Of a DNA stretch of 64,000 nt, positions 36,555 to 45,173 are shown piece by piece (position 1 is the stretch's first letter; every line of letters begins with the position of its first letter). The position numbers were made by a program, and so were the translations under genes. Under the pieces are notes generated by a model. The model was not told where the DNA came from. It ran no database searches and saw nothing but the letters and a program-made list of their open reading frames with translations. The stretch comes from SG8-41 sp035649495 (lineage in GTDB: Bacteria; Pseudomonadota; Gammaproteobacteria; Burkholderiales; SG8-41): positions 11,581 through 75,580 of the forward strand of contig DASRJL010000211.1 of assembly GCA_035649495.1 (NCBI GenBank), given 5' to 3'.

Positions 36555-37241
36555 ATGAAGGCGATGATTCTTGCCGCGGGCCGCGGCGAGCGCATGCGCC
36601 CGCTCTCCGATAGCGTACCCAAGGCGATGATGACAGCCGGGGGCCGGCCGGTCATCGTGCACCTGATAGAGCGCCTGGCGCGAGCGGGTTTCGTCGATAT
36701 CGTGATCAACGTCTCGCACCTCGCGGAAGCGATAGAGCGCGGCCTGGGCGACGGCGCGCGGTTCGGCGTGCGCATCGCCTACTCGCGCGAGCGCAGCGCG
36801 CTCGAGACGGCGGGCGGCATTGCCTATGCGCTGCCCCTCCTCGGGAATACGCCGTTCGTCGTGGCGAATTGCGATGTCTACAGCGATTTCGATTTCAGCC
36901 GCTTGAGGAGCGCCGCCGAGCCGCTCTCCCGCGGCTCCCTGCTGGCGCATCTGGTCCTGGTGGACAATCCCGCTCACCATCCCGCCGGCGACTTCCGCCT
37001 GGAGGATGGCAAGGTGGCGGCGACGGGAGAGGCAGGACGCCTCACGTTCAGCGGTATGGGCGCGTACTCTCCGGCGCTCTTCGCGGGAATCGCGCCCGGC
37101 ACGCCCTGCCAGCTGGCGGCGCTGCTCAGGCCGGCCATGGCGCGGGGCGAGGTGAGCGGGGAGCACCATCGCGGACGGTGGCTCGACGTGGGAACTCCGC
37201 AGCGGCTCGCCGAGGTGGAACGCATGCTGGGCCGACTATAA
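36555..37241 (+). CDS. murU: N-acetylmuramate-1-phosphate uridylyltransferase
   Basis: Forms UDP-MurNAc from MurNAc-1-phosphate, bypassing MurA and so fosfomycin. The 228-aa nucleotidyltransferase has the signature LAAGRGERMRPLSDSVPKAM (the family usually reads TPKPL here), the metal Asp in VVANCDVYSDFDF, and the C-terminal GRWLDVGTPQRLAEVE. It starts 25 bp after amgK, with which it forms one functional unit. Confidence 0.94.
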   Translation: MKAMILAAGRGERMRPLSDSVPKAMMTAGGRPVIVHLIERLARAGFVDIVINVSHLAEAIERGLGDGARFGVRIAYSRERSALETAGGIAYALPLLGNTPFVVANCDVYSDFDFSRLRSAAEPLSRGSLLAHLVLVDNPAHHPAGDFRLEDGKVAATGEAGRLTFSGMGAYSPALFAGIAPGTPCQLAALLRPAMARGEVSGEHHRGRWLDVGTPQRLAEVERMLGRL

Positions 37242-37264
37242 TCAGGCTGGCAACGGGAGCGGGC

Positions 37265-38566
37265 ATGGACATCGAGGTTTTCCAGCGGCGGCGGGCCAGG
37301 CTCGCAAAGGAAATGGGCGGCGGCGTGGCGATCATTCCCACCGCCCCGGAGCGCGTGCGCAACCGCGATTCGCATTTCCCGTACCGCTTCGACAGCTACT
37401 TCTACTACCTCACCGGGTTTCGCGAGCCGGAAGCGGTGCTCGTGATCGTGGCGGGCGAGCCGCCGCGCAGCGTGCTCTTCTGCCGCGAGCGCAACGCCGA
37501 GCGCGAGGTATGGGACGGCTTCCGCCATGGGCCCGACGGCGCCCGCGCGGATTTCGGTTTCGACGAGGCGCATCCCGTCGCCCGGCTCGACGAGCTCTTG
37601 CCGGGACTGCTCGCCGATTGCGGCAGCGTTTACTGCCACCTGGGGGCGGACGCCGGCTGGGACGCCCGCGTGGTGGGCTGGTTGAACCAGGTGCGCGCCG
37701 AAGCGCGGCGCGGCGTCGCCGCGCCGACGGAACTCCGCGACGTGCACGCGCTGCTCGACGAGATGCGTCTGTACAAGGACGAGAGCGAGCTCGCGCTCAT
37801 GCGACGGTCTGCGACGATTGCCGCCGCAGCGCACCGGCGCGCGATGCGCGCAGCGCGTCCGGGGCGGGGCGAGTTCGAGATCGAGGCGGAGCTCCTGCAC
37901 GAGTTCAGGCGCCAGGGGGCGCAAGGGCCTTCCTATACCCCGATCGTCGCTGCCGGCGAGCATGCGTGCGTGCTGCACTACGTCAGCAACGACGGCATGC
38001 TCGATGACGGCGCGCTCCTGCTGATCGACGCCGGCTGCGAGCTCGATGGCTATGCCTCGGACGTGACGCGCACTTTCCCGGTGAACGGACGCTACAGCGG
38101 GCCGCAGCGCGCGGTATACGAGATGGTGCTGGCCGCCCAGGCGGCCGCGCTCGCCCAGGTCCGCCCCGGAAACGCGTGGGATGCCCCGCATACGGCGGCG
38201 GTCAGGACGCTGGCCCAGGGCATGATCGATATCGGGCTTCTCGCCGGCAGTCTCGATGAGGTTGTCGAACGCGAAACCTTCCGGCAGTTCTACATGCACC
38301 GCACCGGCCACTGGCTGGGACTCGACGTGCACGATGCCGGGGACTACAAGCGCGGCGGCGCGTGGCGCAAGCTCGAGCCGGGAATGGTGCTGACCGTCGA
38401 GCCGGGTTGCTACATCCGGGCGGCCGCCGGCGTGCCGGGCGAATTCGCCGGCATCGGGATACGCATAGAGGACGACGTGCTCGTCACCGACGGCGGACAC
38501 GAAGTCCTGACCCACGAAGCTCCGAAGACGATCGCCGAGATCGAAGCGCTGATGGCGGGCAAGTGA
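37265..38566 (+). CDS. pepP: Xaa-Pro aminopeptidase
   Basis: Metalloaminopeptidase removing an N-terminal residue before proline. From ATG 37265 the product is 433 aa. It has the AMP_N domain (FPYRFDSYFYYLTGFREPEAVLV region) and the pita-bread domain with dimetal ligands in LLIDAGCELDGYASDVTRTF, HRTGHWLGLDVHDAG, MVLTVEPGCYI and GIGIRIEDDVLV. Its stop overlaps the GTG start of the next gene (GTGA). pepP next to ubiH is a widely conserved pair. Confidence 0.96.
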   Translation: MDIEVFQRRRARLAKEMGGGVAIIPTAPERVRNRDSHFPYRFDSYFYYLTGFREPEAVLVIVAGEPPRSVLFCRERNAEREVWDGFRHGPDGARADFGFDEAHPVARLDELLPGLLADCGSVYCHLGADAGWDARVVGWLNQVRAEARRGVAAPTELRDVHALLDEMRLYKDESELALMRRSATIAAAAHRRAMRAARPGRGEFEIEAELLHEFRRQGAQGPSYTPIVAAGEHACVLHYVSNDGMLDDGALLLIDAGCELDGYASDVTRTFPVNGRYSGPQRAVYEMVLAAQAAALAQVRPGNAWDAPHTAAVRTLAQGMIDIGLLAGSLDEVVERETFRQFYMHRTGHWLGLDVHDAGDYKRGGAWRKLEPGMVLTVEPGCYIRAAAGVPGEFAGIGIRIEDDVLVTDGGHEVLTHEAPKTIAEIEALMAGK

Positions 38567-39717
38567 ATGATTACGACGTTCTGATCGCGGGCGGCGGGCC
38601 GGGGGGAGGAGCCCTGGCGCTCGCCTTGCGCGGAAGCGGGCTCCGTATCGCGGTTCTGGAAACCCGGCCGCGGGAAACCGCGGCCGAGGACCCGCGCCCG
38701 CTGGCGCTGTCGCATGGCAGCCGGCTCATACTGGAACGCCTGGAGCTGTGGCGGGCGCTCGACCCGGTCACGCCTATCGGCCGGATTCACGTGTCACAGC
38801 GCGGGGGATTCGGGCGCGTGCTGCTGGATGCCGCCGCGGTCGGGCTGCCGGCGCTGGGCTATGTGGTCGATTACGCGCAGCTCGCAGCCCGGGTCACGGA
38901 GTCGCTGCAGGGCGGATGGTGCGATTATCTGCCGGGCACTGCCGTCAACCGCGTCAGCCTCGACGGCGATGCGGCGGTCGTGGAACTGGAGCCGGCGCGG
39001 GGACGCGTAATCACCGGTCTGCTCGTCGTTGCGGATGGCGGGATGCACGCGGACGGGAATGAAGCGCACGCCGTCCGCACCGTTGATTACCGGCAGACGG
39101 CGGTGACGGCGCGCGTCACCAGCACCGTAGCGCACGCTCACGTCGCCTACGAGCGCTTTACCCCGGAGGGACCGCTCGCGCTGCTGCCGGCCGGCGGCGA
39201 TCTCGCGTTGATATGGTCGACGACACCGGAACGTGCCCAACGGTTGTGCGCAGCGCCGGACGCCGAATTCCTGGGCGAGCTGCAACAGGCGTTCGGCAAC
39301 CGGCTCGGGCGGTTCACGGCGGTGACGCGGCGGGGAATGTTTCCCCTGGCGCTGCGCGTCGCGCGCGACACCGGAGAACCGCGCACGGTGCGTATCGGCA
39401 ACGCCGCGCAGACGCTCCATCCCGTTGCCGGGCAGGGCCTGAACCTCGGGCTGCGCGACGCCTGGGAACTCGCCGCGGAGTTGCGGCGTTCCGAGCGCGA
39501 GCGCATCGGTGCGCCGGAGCTGCTCGCCAGGTATGCGGCGCGGCGGCGCCTCGACCGTGGCGGGGGAATCTGGTTTACCCATGGCCTGGCACGAATGTTT
39601 TCCAGCGACCTGGCGCCGCTGCGCGCCGCGCGCGGGCTCGGCCTGGCGGCGCTCGCTGCTCTGCCGCCCGCGCAGGAATTTCTGGTGCGGCGGATGAGTT
39701 TCGGCGCGCGCGGTTAA
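38563..39717 (+). CDS. ubiH: UbiH/UbiF-type FAD-dependent ubiquinone hydroxylase
   Basis: Flavin monooxygenase of ubiquinone ring hydroxylation. The start is GTG 38563, overlapping the pepP stop in GTGA, giving 384 aa. The N-terminal Rossmann motif VLIAGGGPGGGALALAL, the DG-type region (LLVVADGGMHADGNE) and the flavin-binding RIGNAAQTLHPVAGQGLNLGLRDAWEL are clear. The position after pepP argues for UbiH, but UbiF/UbiI/Coq6 cannot be told apart by motif alone. It is followed by 287 bp without a gene. Confidence 0.9.
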   Translation: MNDYDVLIAGGGPGGGALALALRGSGLRIAVLETRPRETAAEDPRPLALSHGSRLILERLELWRALDPVTPIGRIHVSQRGGFGRVLLDAAAVGLPALGYVVDYAQLAARVTESLQGGWCDYLPGTAVNRVSLDGDAAVVELEPARGRVITGLLVVADGGMHADGNEAHAVRTVDYRQTAVTARVTSTVAHAHVAYERFTPEGPLALLPAGGDLALIWSTTPERAQRLCAAPDAEFLGELQQAFGNRLGRFTAVTRRGMFPLALRVARDTGEPRTVRIGNAAQTLHPVAGQGLNLGLRDAWELAAELRRSERERIGAPELLARYAARRRLDRGGGIWFTHGLARMFSSDLAPLRAARGLGLAALAALPPAQEFLVRRMSFGARG

Positions 39718-39926
39718 CGCGATCTCGCCGCAAAGGCGCGCCGGCTGCAGAAACCGCGCGACCGTGCGGCGCGCCGCGCTTGCAAGTTACGGCGATACTC
39801 GCAGGAAATTCTCGAAACGTTTTCACTAAGTGCTTACTTCGCTTCGTGGTTTACGCGCGTGTACGGAGCGCGTCGCGCGCTTTTGCGTTCGCCGCAACAG
39901 GACAAAGAGAAAAGTGCACGATTTGC

Positions 39927-39955
39927 TTTTCTTGCGTGCGGCGAGCGATTACAAT
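39927..39955 (+). promoter_or_regulatory. Candidate dusB-fis promoter with GC discriminator
   Basis: A -10 TACAAT lies at 39950-39955, with a weak -35 (TTTTCT, 39927-39932, 17-base spacing). The palindrome GGGCGCCC (39956-39963) follows at once, occupying the discriminator. A GC-rich discriminator is the hallmark of stringently controlled promoters such as E. coli fis. The rest of the 39718-40004 gap holds short inverted repeats (TCGCCGC / GCGGCGA; GAAAAG / CTTTTC) and nothing else I can name. Confidence 0.5.
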
Positions 39956-40004
39956 GGGCGCCCTTCCCCGAAAAACCCCGCACGCTAAAGCCGCAGACGT
40001 TTCG

Positions 40005-41009
40005 ATGCTGATAGGCTCCTATCAACTGAAGAACAATCTGGTCGTGGCGCCCATGGCGGGCGTTACCGATCGGCCGTTCCGGCAGTTGTGCAAGAGCATG
40101 GGAGCCGGCATGGCGGTCTCCGAGATGGTGGCGAGCAACTCGCTCCTGCGGGGCGCTGAGAAGACGCGCCGCCGCGCCAATCACGAGGGCGAGGTGGAGC
40201 CCATCGCCGTGCAGATTGCCGGGGCCGACCCGCAGATGCTCGCGGAAGCGGCCCGCTACAACGTCGACGAGGGCGCGCAGATCATCGATATCAACATGGG
40301 CTGCCCGGCCAAGAAGGTCTGCAACGTGATGGCCGGTTCCGCCTTGTTGAAGGACGAGCCGCTGGTCAGGCGCATACTCGACGCAGTGGTCGGAGCGGTC
40401 GACGTTCCCGTGACGCTCAAGATCCGCACGGGCTGGGACCGCAACAACCGCAATGCGATCCACGTCGCCAGGATTGCCGAAGAGGCCGGCATACGCGCGC
40501 TCGCGATACACGGCCGCACCCGCGCCTGCGGCTTCTCCGGCGAGGCGGAGTACGAGACCATCGCGGCGGTCAAGCGCGAGACGGCGATACCGGTAATTGC
40601 CAACGGCGACATAGGCACGCCGGAAAAAGTAAGGCAGGTCCTTGATTACACGAAGGCGGATGCCGTGATGATCGGCCGGGCCGCCCAGGGCCGGCCCTGG
40701 ATGTTCCGCGAGATCAGCCATTACCTGGAAACCGGCGCGCACCTGCCGCCGCCGCCCGTCGCGGAAATCCACCGCGTGCTCGTCGCGCACCTGCACGAGC
40801 TCTACGAGTTCTACGGCGAATACACCGGGGTGCGTGTCGCGCGCAAGCACATCTCCTGGTACACCAAGGGTTTGGCCGGATCAGCGGCGTTCCGCCATGC
40901 AATGAATCAACTCGAGTCCAGCGCCGCGCAGCTTTTCGCGGTCGACGAGTTCTTCGGAGAGCTCGCCGGCAGGGGGCAACGCCTGATCTATGAGGTTGAG
41001 GCAGCATGA
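40005..41009 (+). CDS. dusB: tRNA-dihydrouridine synthase B
   Basis: FMN enzyme reducing uridine to dihydrouridine in the tRNA D-loop. From ATG 40005 the product is 334 aa: MLIGSYQLKNNLVVAPMAGV, TDRPFRQLCKSMGAGMAVSEMV, the active-site Cys106 in NMGCPAKKVCNVMAGSALL, and the FMN/tRNA motifs TLKIRTGWDRN, AIHGRTRACGFSG and VIANGDIGTPE. An earlier ATG at 39954 lies within the putative promoter and is unlikely. The gene overlaps fis by 4 bp; dusB-fis is conserved in proteobacteria. Confidence 0.96.
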   Translation: MLIGSYQLKNNLVVAPMAGVTDRPFRQLCKSMGAGMAVSEMVASNSLLRGAEKTRRRANHEGEVEPIAVQIAGADPQMLAEAARYNVDEGAQIIDINMGCPAKKVCNVMAGSALLKDEPLVRRILDAVVGAVDVPVTLKIRTGWDRNNRNAIHVARIAEEAGIRALAIHGRTRACGFSGEAEYETIAAVKRETAIPVIANGDIGTPEKVRQVLDYTKADAVMIGRAAQGRPWMFREISHYLETGAHLPPPPVAEIHRVLVAHLHELYEFYGEYTGVRVARKHISWYTKGLAGSAAFRHAMNQLESSAAQLFAVDEFFGELAGRGQRLIYEVEAA

Positions 41010-41245
41010 ACAACGAGAACGACATGGCCCGGATGGTGCGCCGGGCGGTCGAGGGCTATTTCCGGGACCTCGACGGGGAAAAGCCGTGCCACGTCTACAA
41101 CATGGTGATCCACTGCGTGGAGAAGCCGCTGATCGAATCGGTGCTGCATCGAGTCCGGGGCAATCAGAGCCATGCCGCGGCTATGCTGGGCATCAATCGC
41201 AATACGCTGCGCAAGAAGATGAGGGCGCACGGCATCAAGTTCTAG
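41006..41245 (+). CDS. fis: DNA-binding protein Fis
   Basis: Nucleoid protein that bends DNA and activates rRNA and other promoters. The 79-aa product keeps the C-terminal helix-turn-helix (NQSHAAAMLGINRNTLRKKM) and the dimer helices, but it is shorter than the 98-aa E. coli protein because it lacks most of the N-terminal beta-hairpin. This is usual in betaproteobacteria. The ATG overlaps the dusB stop (ATGA). The last base of its stop codon starts the heptamer array at 41245. Confidence 0.95.
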   Translation: MNNENDMARMVRRAVEGYFRDLDGEKPCHVYNMVIHCVEKPLIESVLHRVRGNQSHAAAMLGINRNTLRKKMRAHGIKF

Positions 41246-41307
41246 TGAATCGTGAATGGTGAATCGTGAATGGTTTGAACCATTCGCCATTTACCATTTA
41301 CCATTCA
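41245..41307. repeat. Heptamer array, GTGAATC type, fis-purH gap
   Basis: Nine 7-base units in exact phase: GTGAATC, GTGAATG, GTGAATC, GTGAATG, a central GTTTGAA, then CCATTCG, CCATTTA, CCATTTA, CCATTCA. The arms are inverted and can form a 28-bp imperfect stem. The array fills almost all of the fis-purH gap, beginning at the last base of the fis stop and ending 5 bases before the purH ATG. Confidence 0.88.
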
Positions 41308-41312
41308 CAGCC

Positions 41313-42884
41313 ATGGTCAAGCTCGCGCTCCTCAGCGTTTCCGACAAGACCGGCATCGTCGAATTCGCGCGCGGGCTCGCGGGCCTCGGGGTGAGGCTGA
41401 TCTCCACCGGCGGCACCGCGGCGCTCCTGCGCGACGCCGGGCTCAAGGTGACCGAAGTCGCGGACCACACCGGTTTCCCGGAAATGCTGGACGGCAGGGT
41501 CAAGACCCTGCATCCGAAGGTACACGGGGGCTTACTCGCCCGGCGCGACGTTCCCTCCCACATGAGCGCCCTGGCGCAGGCGGGCATCGCGGGCATCGAC
41601 CTCGTGGCCGTCAATCTCTATCCCTTCCGCGAGACCGTCGCCCGCCCCGATTGCACGCTGCCCGAGGCCGTCGAGAACATCGACATCGGCGGCCCGGCGA
41701 TGGTCCGCAGCGCGGCCAAGAACTACGAGCACGTCGCGGTCGTGACCGATCCCGCCGATTACGAGGGCATACTGCGCGAGCTGTCTTCCGCGGGCGGCAG
41801 CATGGCGGCCGCTACCCGTTTCCGGCTCGCCCAGAAGGCGTTTTCCCATACGGCCGCCTACGACGGCGCGATCAGCAATTTCCTGTCGGCGCTCGGCCCT
41901 TCCGGCGAGCGCGCCGCCTTTCCGCAGCGCCTGAATCTGCAGTTCGAGCTCGTCGAGCCTTTGCGCTACGGCGAGAACCCGCATCAGGCGGCCGCTTTCT
42001 ACCGCGATCCGGAACCCGCGTCTGCGAGCCTCGCGCGCTACCGCCAGGTCCAGGGCAAGGAGCTTTCGTACAACAACATCGCCGACGCCGATGCGGCGTG
42101 GGAATGCGTGAAAGGTTTTTCCCGGGCCGCGTGCGTCATCGTCAAGCACGCCAATCCCTGCGGCGCCGCGGTGGGCGCGACGCCGGAGGAGGCCTACCGG
42201 AAGGCGTACGCCACCGATCCCACTTCCGCCTTCGGCGGCATCATCGCCTTCAACCGCGAGCTGGATACGCCGGCCGCTCAGGCCGTTACACAGCAATTCG
42301 TAGAGGTTGTAATCGCGCCCGGCGTTAACGCTGCAGCGGCCGATTTATTGGCGGGAAAGGCCAATGTCCGTGTGCTCATCGTACCCCTGGAAGCTTCGAT
42401 CACGCATGCGGCTGCCGCGGCGTGGGATTTCAAGCGGGTCGGCGGGGGGCTGCTCGTTCAGACGCAGGACTCGATGAACCTGGAGGCCGACGGGCTCAAG
42501 GTCGTGACCCGGGCGCGGCCGGGCGAAGCGCGGATCGCCGATCTCGTCTTCGCCTGGCGCGTGGCGAAATTCGTCAAGTCGAACGCGATCGTGTTCTGCG
42601 GCGACGGGCGGACGCTGGGCGTGGGCGCGGGCCAGATGAGCCGCGTCGACTCTGCCCGCATCGCCTCCATCAAGGCGGCGAACGCGGGACTCTCGCTCGC
42701 GGGCTCGGTCGTCGCGTCGGACGCGTTCTTTCCGTTTCGCGACGGCGTCGACGTCGTTGCGGCCGCAGGCGCAACCGCCATCGTCCAGCCGGGCGGCAGC
42801 GTGCGCGACGCCGAGGTGATCGCGGCGGCCGACGAGCATGGCATCGCGATGGTGTTCACGGGATATCGGCATTTCAGGCATTGA
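41313..42884 (+). CDS. purH: Bifunctional AICAR transformylase/IMP cyclohydrolase
   Basis: Catalyses the last two steps of IMP synthesis. From ATG 41313 the product is 523 aa. The N-terminal cyclohydrolase domain has LALLSVSDKTGIVEFARGL, TGFPEMLDGRVKTLHPKVHGG and ENIDIGGPAMVRSAAKNY. The transformylase domain has RYGENPHQAA, KELSYNNIADADAAWE, the catalytic-loop region VKHANPCGAA, and SDAFFPFRDGVD near the end. The frame is open through the repeat array upstream. It overlaps purD by one base (TGATG). Confidence 0.97.
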   Translation: MVKLALLSVSDKTGIVEFARGLAGLGVRLISTGGTAALLRDAGLKVTEVADHTGFPEMLDGRVKTLHPKVHGGLLARRDVPSHMSALAQAGIAGIDLVAVNLYPFRETVARPDCTLPEAVENIDIGGPAMVRSAAKNYEHVAVVTDPADYEGILRELSSAGGSMAAATRFRLAQKAFSHTAAYDGAISNFLSALGPSGERAAFPQRLNLQFELVEPLRYGENPHQAAAFYRDPEPASASLARYRQVQGKELSYNNIADADAAWECVKGFSRAACVIVKHANPCGAAVGATPEEAYRKAYATDPTSAFGGIIAFNRELDTPAAQAVTQQFVEVVIAPGVNAAAADLLAGKANVRVLIVPLEASITHAAAAAWDFKRVGGGLLVQTQDSMNLEADGLKVVTRARPGEARIADLVFAWRVAKFVKSNAIVFCGDGRTLGVGAGQMSRVDSARIASIKAANAGLSLAGSVVASDAFFPFRDGVDVVAAAGATAIVQPGGSVRDAEVIAAADEHGIAMVFTGYRHFRH

Positions 42885-44167
42885 TGAAACTCCTCGTCAT
42901 CGGCTCCGGCGCACGCGAGCATGCATTGGCATGGAAGCTCGCTGGCTCCCCGCGCGTCTCGAAGGTGTTCGTCGCCCCCGGCAACGCGGGCACCGCGCGC
43001 GAGGAAGGGCTCGCCAACGTGGCGCTCACCGCGATCCCGGACTTGATCGAGTTCGCGCACCGGGAGGCGATAGCCGTGACGGTGGTGGGCCCGGAGGCGC
43101 CGCTCGCCGAGGGCGTAGTGGACGCTTTCCAGGCCGCCGGTCTCAGGATCTTCGGTCCGACCCGGGCCGCCGCGCGGCTCGAGAGCTCCAAGGATTTCGC
43201 CAAGGAGTTCATGGTCCGCCATGACATACCGACGGCGCAGTACCGGACGTTTGCCGAAGCCATGCCTGCGCACGAGTACCTCGAGCACGTGGGCGCGCCC
43301 ATCGTCGTCAAGGCCGATGGCCTCGCGGCGGGGAAAGGGGTCGTCGTCGCCGCCAGCCTGAAGGACGCACACGCCGCTGTTGACGCCATGCTCACCGGGA
43401 AGAGCATGGGTGACGCCGGCAGCCGGGTCGTGATCGAGCAATTCCTCGACGGCGAGGAGGCGAGCTTCATCGTCATGTGCGACGGCCGGCACGCCCTCGC
43501 GCTCGCGAGCAGCCAGGACCACAAGCGCCTGCTCGATGGCGACGGCGGTCCCAATACCGGCGGGATGGGCGCCTACTCGCCGGCTCCGGTGGTTACGCCG
43601 GGTGTCCACGCGAGGGTGTTGCGGGAAGTGATACAGCCCGTGCTCGACGGGATGGAGAAGGACGGTACGCCGTACAGCGGGTTTCTCTATGCCGGCCTGA
43701 TGATCTCGAAGGAGGGCGGAATCAAGGTGCTGGAATTCAACTGCCGCCTGGGAGACCCGGAAACGCAACCCATTATGCTGCGGTTGAAGAGCGATTTCGC
43801 CACGCTGATCGAGCAGGCGCTGGCCGGCGGCCTCGACCGCATCGAAGCCGACTGGGACACCCGGGTCGCCCTGGGGGTGGTCCTGGCTTCCGCCGGCTAC
43901 CCGGATGCCCCGCGCAAGGGGGACGCCATCCACGGCCTGCCGGCGCAGGAGCCGGATTGCCACGTTTTTCACGCCGCGACGGCCATCCGCGGGGAGGAAG
44001 TGGTTACTAACGGCGGGCGGGTGCTTACGGTCACCACCCTGGGCCACAATGTGAAAACCGCGCAGCGCCGCGCGTATGATATTGTTGGGCGCATACGCTT
44101 CGAAGGTATGCAGTACCGGCGCGACATCGGGCACCGCGCCGTGGCTACCACCGCCCGCCGTAAGTGA
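42884..44167 (+). CDS. purD: Phosphoribosylamine-glycine ligase
   Basis: ATP-grasp enzyme making GAR from phosphoribosylamine and glycine. The 427-aa product starts MKLLVIGSGAREHALAWKL and has TVVGPEAPLAEGVVD, the ATP-grasp motifs VVKADGLAAGKGVVVA and IEQFLDGEEASFIVM, and VLEFNCRLGDPETQ for metal binding. It is coupled to purH by a one-base overlap and ends 14 bp before the VOC gene. Confidence 0.97.
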   Translation: MKLLVIGSGAREHALAWKLAGSPRVSKVFVAPGNAGTAREEGLANVALTAIPDLIEFAHREAIAVTVVGPEAPLAEGVVDAFQAAGLRIFGPTRAAARLESSKDFAKEFMVRHDIPTAQYRTFAEAMPAHEYLEHVGAPIVVKADGLAAGKGVVVAASLKDAHAAVDAMLTGKSMGDAGSRVVIEQFLDGEEASFIVMCDGRHALALASSQDHKRLLDGDGGPNTGGMGAYSPAPVVTPGVHARVLREVIQPVLDGMEKDGTPYSGFLYAGLMISKEGGIKVLEFNCRLGDPETQPIMLRLKSDFATLIEQALAGGLDRIEADWDTRVALGVVLASAGYPDAPRKGDAIHGLPAQEPDCHVFHAATAIRGEEVVTNGGRVLTVTTLGHNVKTAQRRAYDIVGRIRFEGMQYRRDIGHRAVATTARRK

Positions 44168-44181
44168 GAGAGAGGTGTCAC

Positions 44182-45042
44182 ATGGACCAGGCAGTCTACG
44201 ACCGCACCGCCGCCGATATCGACAACATCATCGGGCTGGAGCACGTCAACACCACCATCGACGACCAGCGCCTTGCAACGCTGTTCTACGTCGTCGGTCT
44301 GGGGTTCACCCGCGACCCGTACATGTCGGTAGGCGACGAGAACATGTGGATCAACCTCGGGCGCCAGCAGTTCCACCTGCCGACGCGCGGCAAGCCGCAA
44401 GTATTGCGTGGTCACACCGGCGTCGTCGTTCCCAGCCTGGATGAACTGAAGAAGCGCCTCGAGGGCGTCCGCCCGAAGCTCGCCGAGACACGGTTCTCGT
44501 TCACCGAGAAGAAAGACCACATCGCGACCACCTGCCCCTGGGGCAACGACATCCGCGCCTACGGGCCGCAGGAGCGGTTCGGCGACATGAAGCTCGGCAT
44601 GCCGTACGTGGAGCTGAACGTGCCGAAGGGCGCCGCGGCCGGCATCGCGCGCTTCTACAAGCAGGGATTCGGCGTCAAGGCGAAGGTCGAGGACGGCGCC
44701 GCCGTCATTCCCTCGGGACGCAACCAGAAGATGATCTTCCGTGAGACCGACGGGACTATCCCTCCATTCGACGGTCACCACATCGCGATCTACATCGGGG
44801 ATTTCTCCGGGCCGCACAAGTTTTTGCTGAAGCACAACCTCGTCACCGAGGAAAGCAACCCCGACCAGTACCGGTTCAAGGACATCGTCGACCCGGACAA
44901 CGGGGCGAAGCTCTTCGAGCTGGAGCACGAGGTGCGGAGCTTGAGACACCCCATGTACGGCCGTCCCTTCGTCAACCGCAACCCGGCGCAGATGCAGCGC
45001 ACCTACGTTCGCGGCTACGACGCGTTCGTGGGCGACAAGTAG
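44182..45042 (+). CDS. Two-domain VOC (glyoxalase/dioxygenase fold) protein of unknown substrate
   Basis: The start is ATG 44182, with GAGAGAGG upstream, giving 286 aa; the frame is open to 44164. Two tandem VOC halves are visible. The first begins LEHVNTTIDDQRLATLFYV and runs through WINLGRQQFHLPT; the second runs from MPYVELNVPKGAAAGIARFY to HHIAIYIGDFSGPHKFLL and ends with LFELEHEVRSL. Candidate metal ligands are the His in LEHVN, the His pair in HHIAIY and the Glu in FELEHE, but I cannot fix which are used. It looks like extradiol-dioxygenase/HPPD-type architecture without a recognisable family. It lies 14 bp after purD on the same strand. Confidence 0.75.
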   Translation: MDQAVYDRTAADIDNIIGLEHVNTTIDDQRLATLFYVVGLGFTRDPYMSVGDENMWINLGRQQFHLPTRGKPQVLRGHTGVVVPSLDELKKRLEGVRPKLAETRFSFTEKKDHIATTCPWGNDIRAYGPQERFGDMKLGMPYVELNVPKGAAAGIARFYKQGFGVKAKVEDGAAVIPSGRNQKMIFRETDGTIPPFDGHHIAIYIGDFSGPHKFLLKHNLVTEESNPDQYRFKDIVDPDNGAKLFELEHEVRSLRHPMYGRPFVNRNPAQMQRTYVRGYDAFVGDK

Positions 45043-45047
45043 CAACG

Positions 45048-45074
45048 AGCATCGCGCGGGATACGCGCGATGCT
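45048..45074 (+). terminator. Stem-loop after the VOC gene
   Basis: A perfect 11-bp stem (AGCATCGCGCG / CGCGCGATGCT) with a 5-base loop starts 6 bp after the VOC stop. No T-run follows; the next bases begin the heptamer array. It is likely a 3'-end structure for purH-purD-VOC. Confidence 0.5.
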
Positions 45075-45165
45075 AAATCCCAAGCACCAAACTTCAAATC
45101 CCAAACTGAATCGATCTTGGGATCTGGAGCTTGTTTGAGTTTTGGATTTTGTGATTTGGGTGATT
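45075..45165. repeat. Heptamer array, AAATCCC type, VOC-hemF gap
   Basis: Left arm: AAATCCC, AAGCACC, AAACTTC, AAATCCC, AAACTGA (45075-45109). Right arm, in inverse sense: TTGGGAT, CTGGAGC, TTGTTTG, AGTTTTG, GATTTTG, TGATTTG, GGTGATT (45117-45165). The 7-base phase holds within each arm although the units are diverged. The array ends 8 bp before the hemF ATG. Confidence 0.72.
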
Positions 45166-45173
45166 GACGGCCT

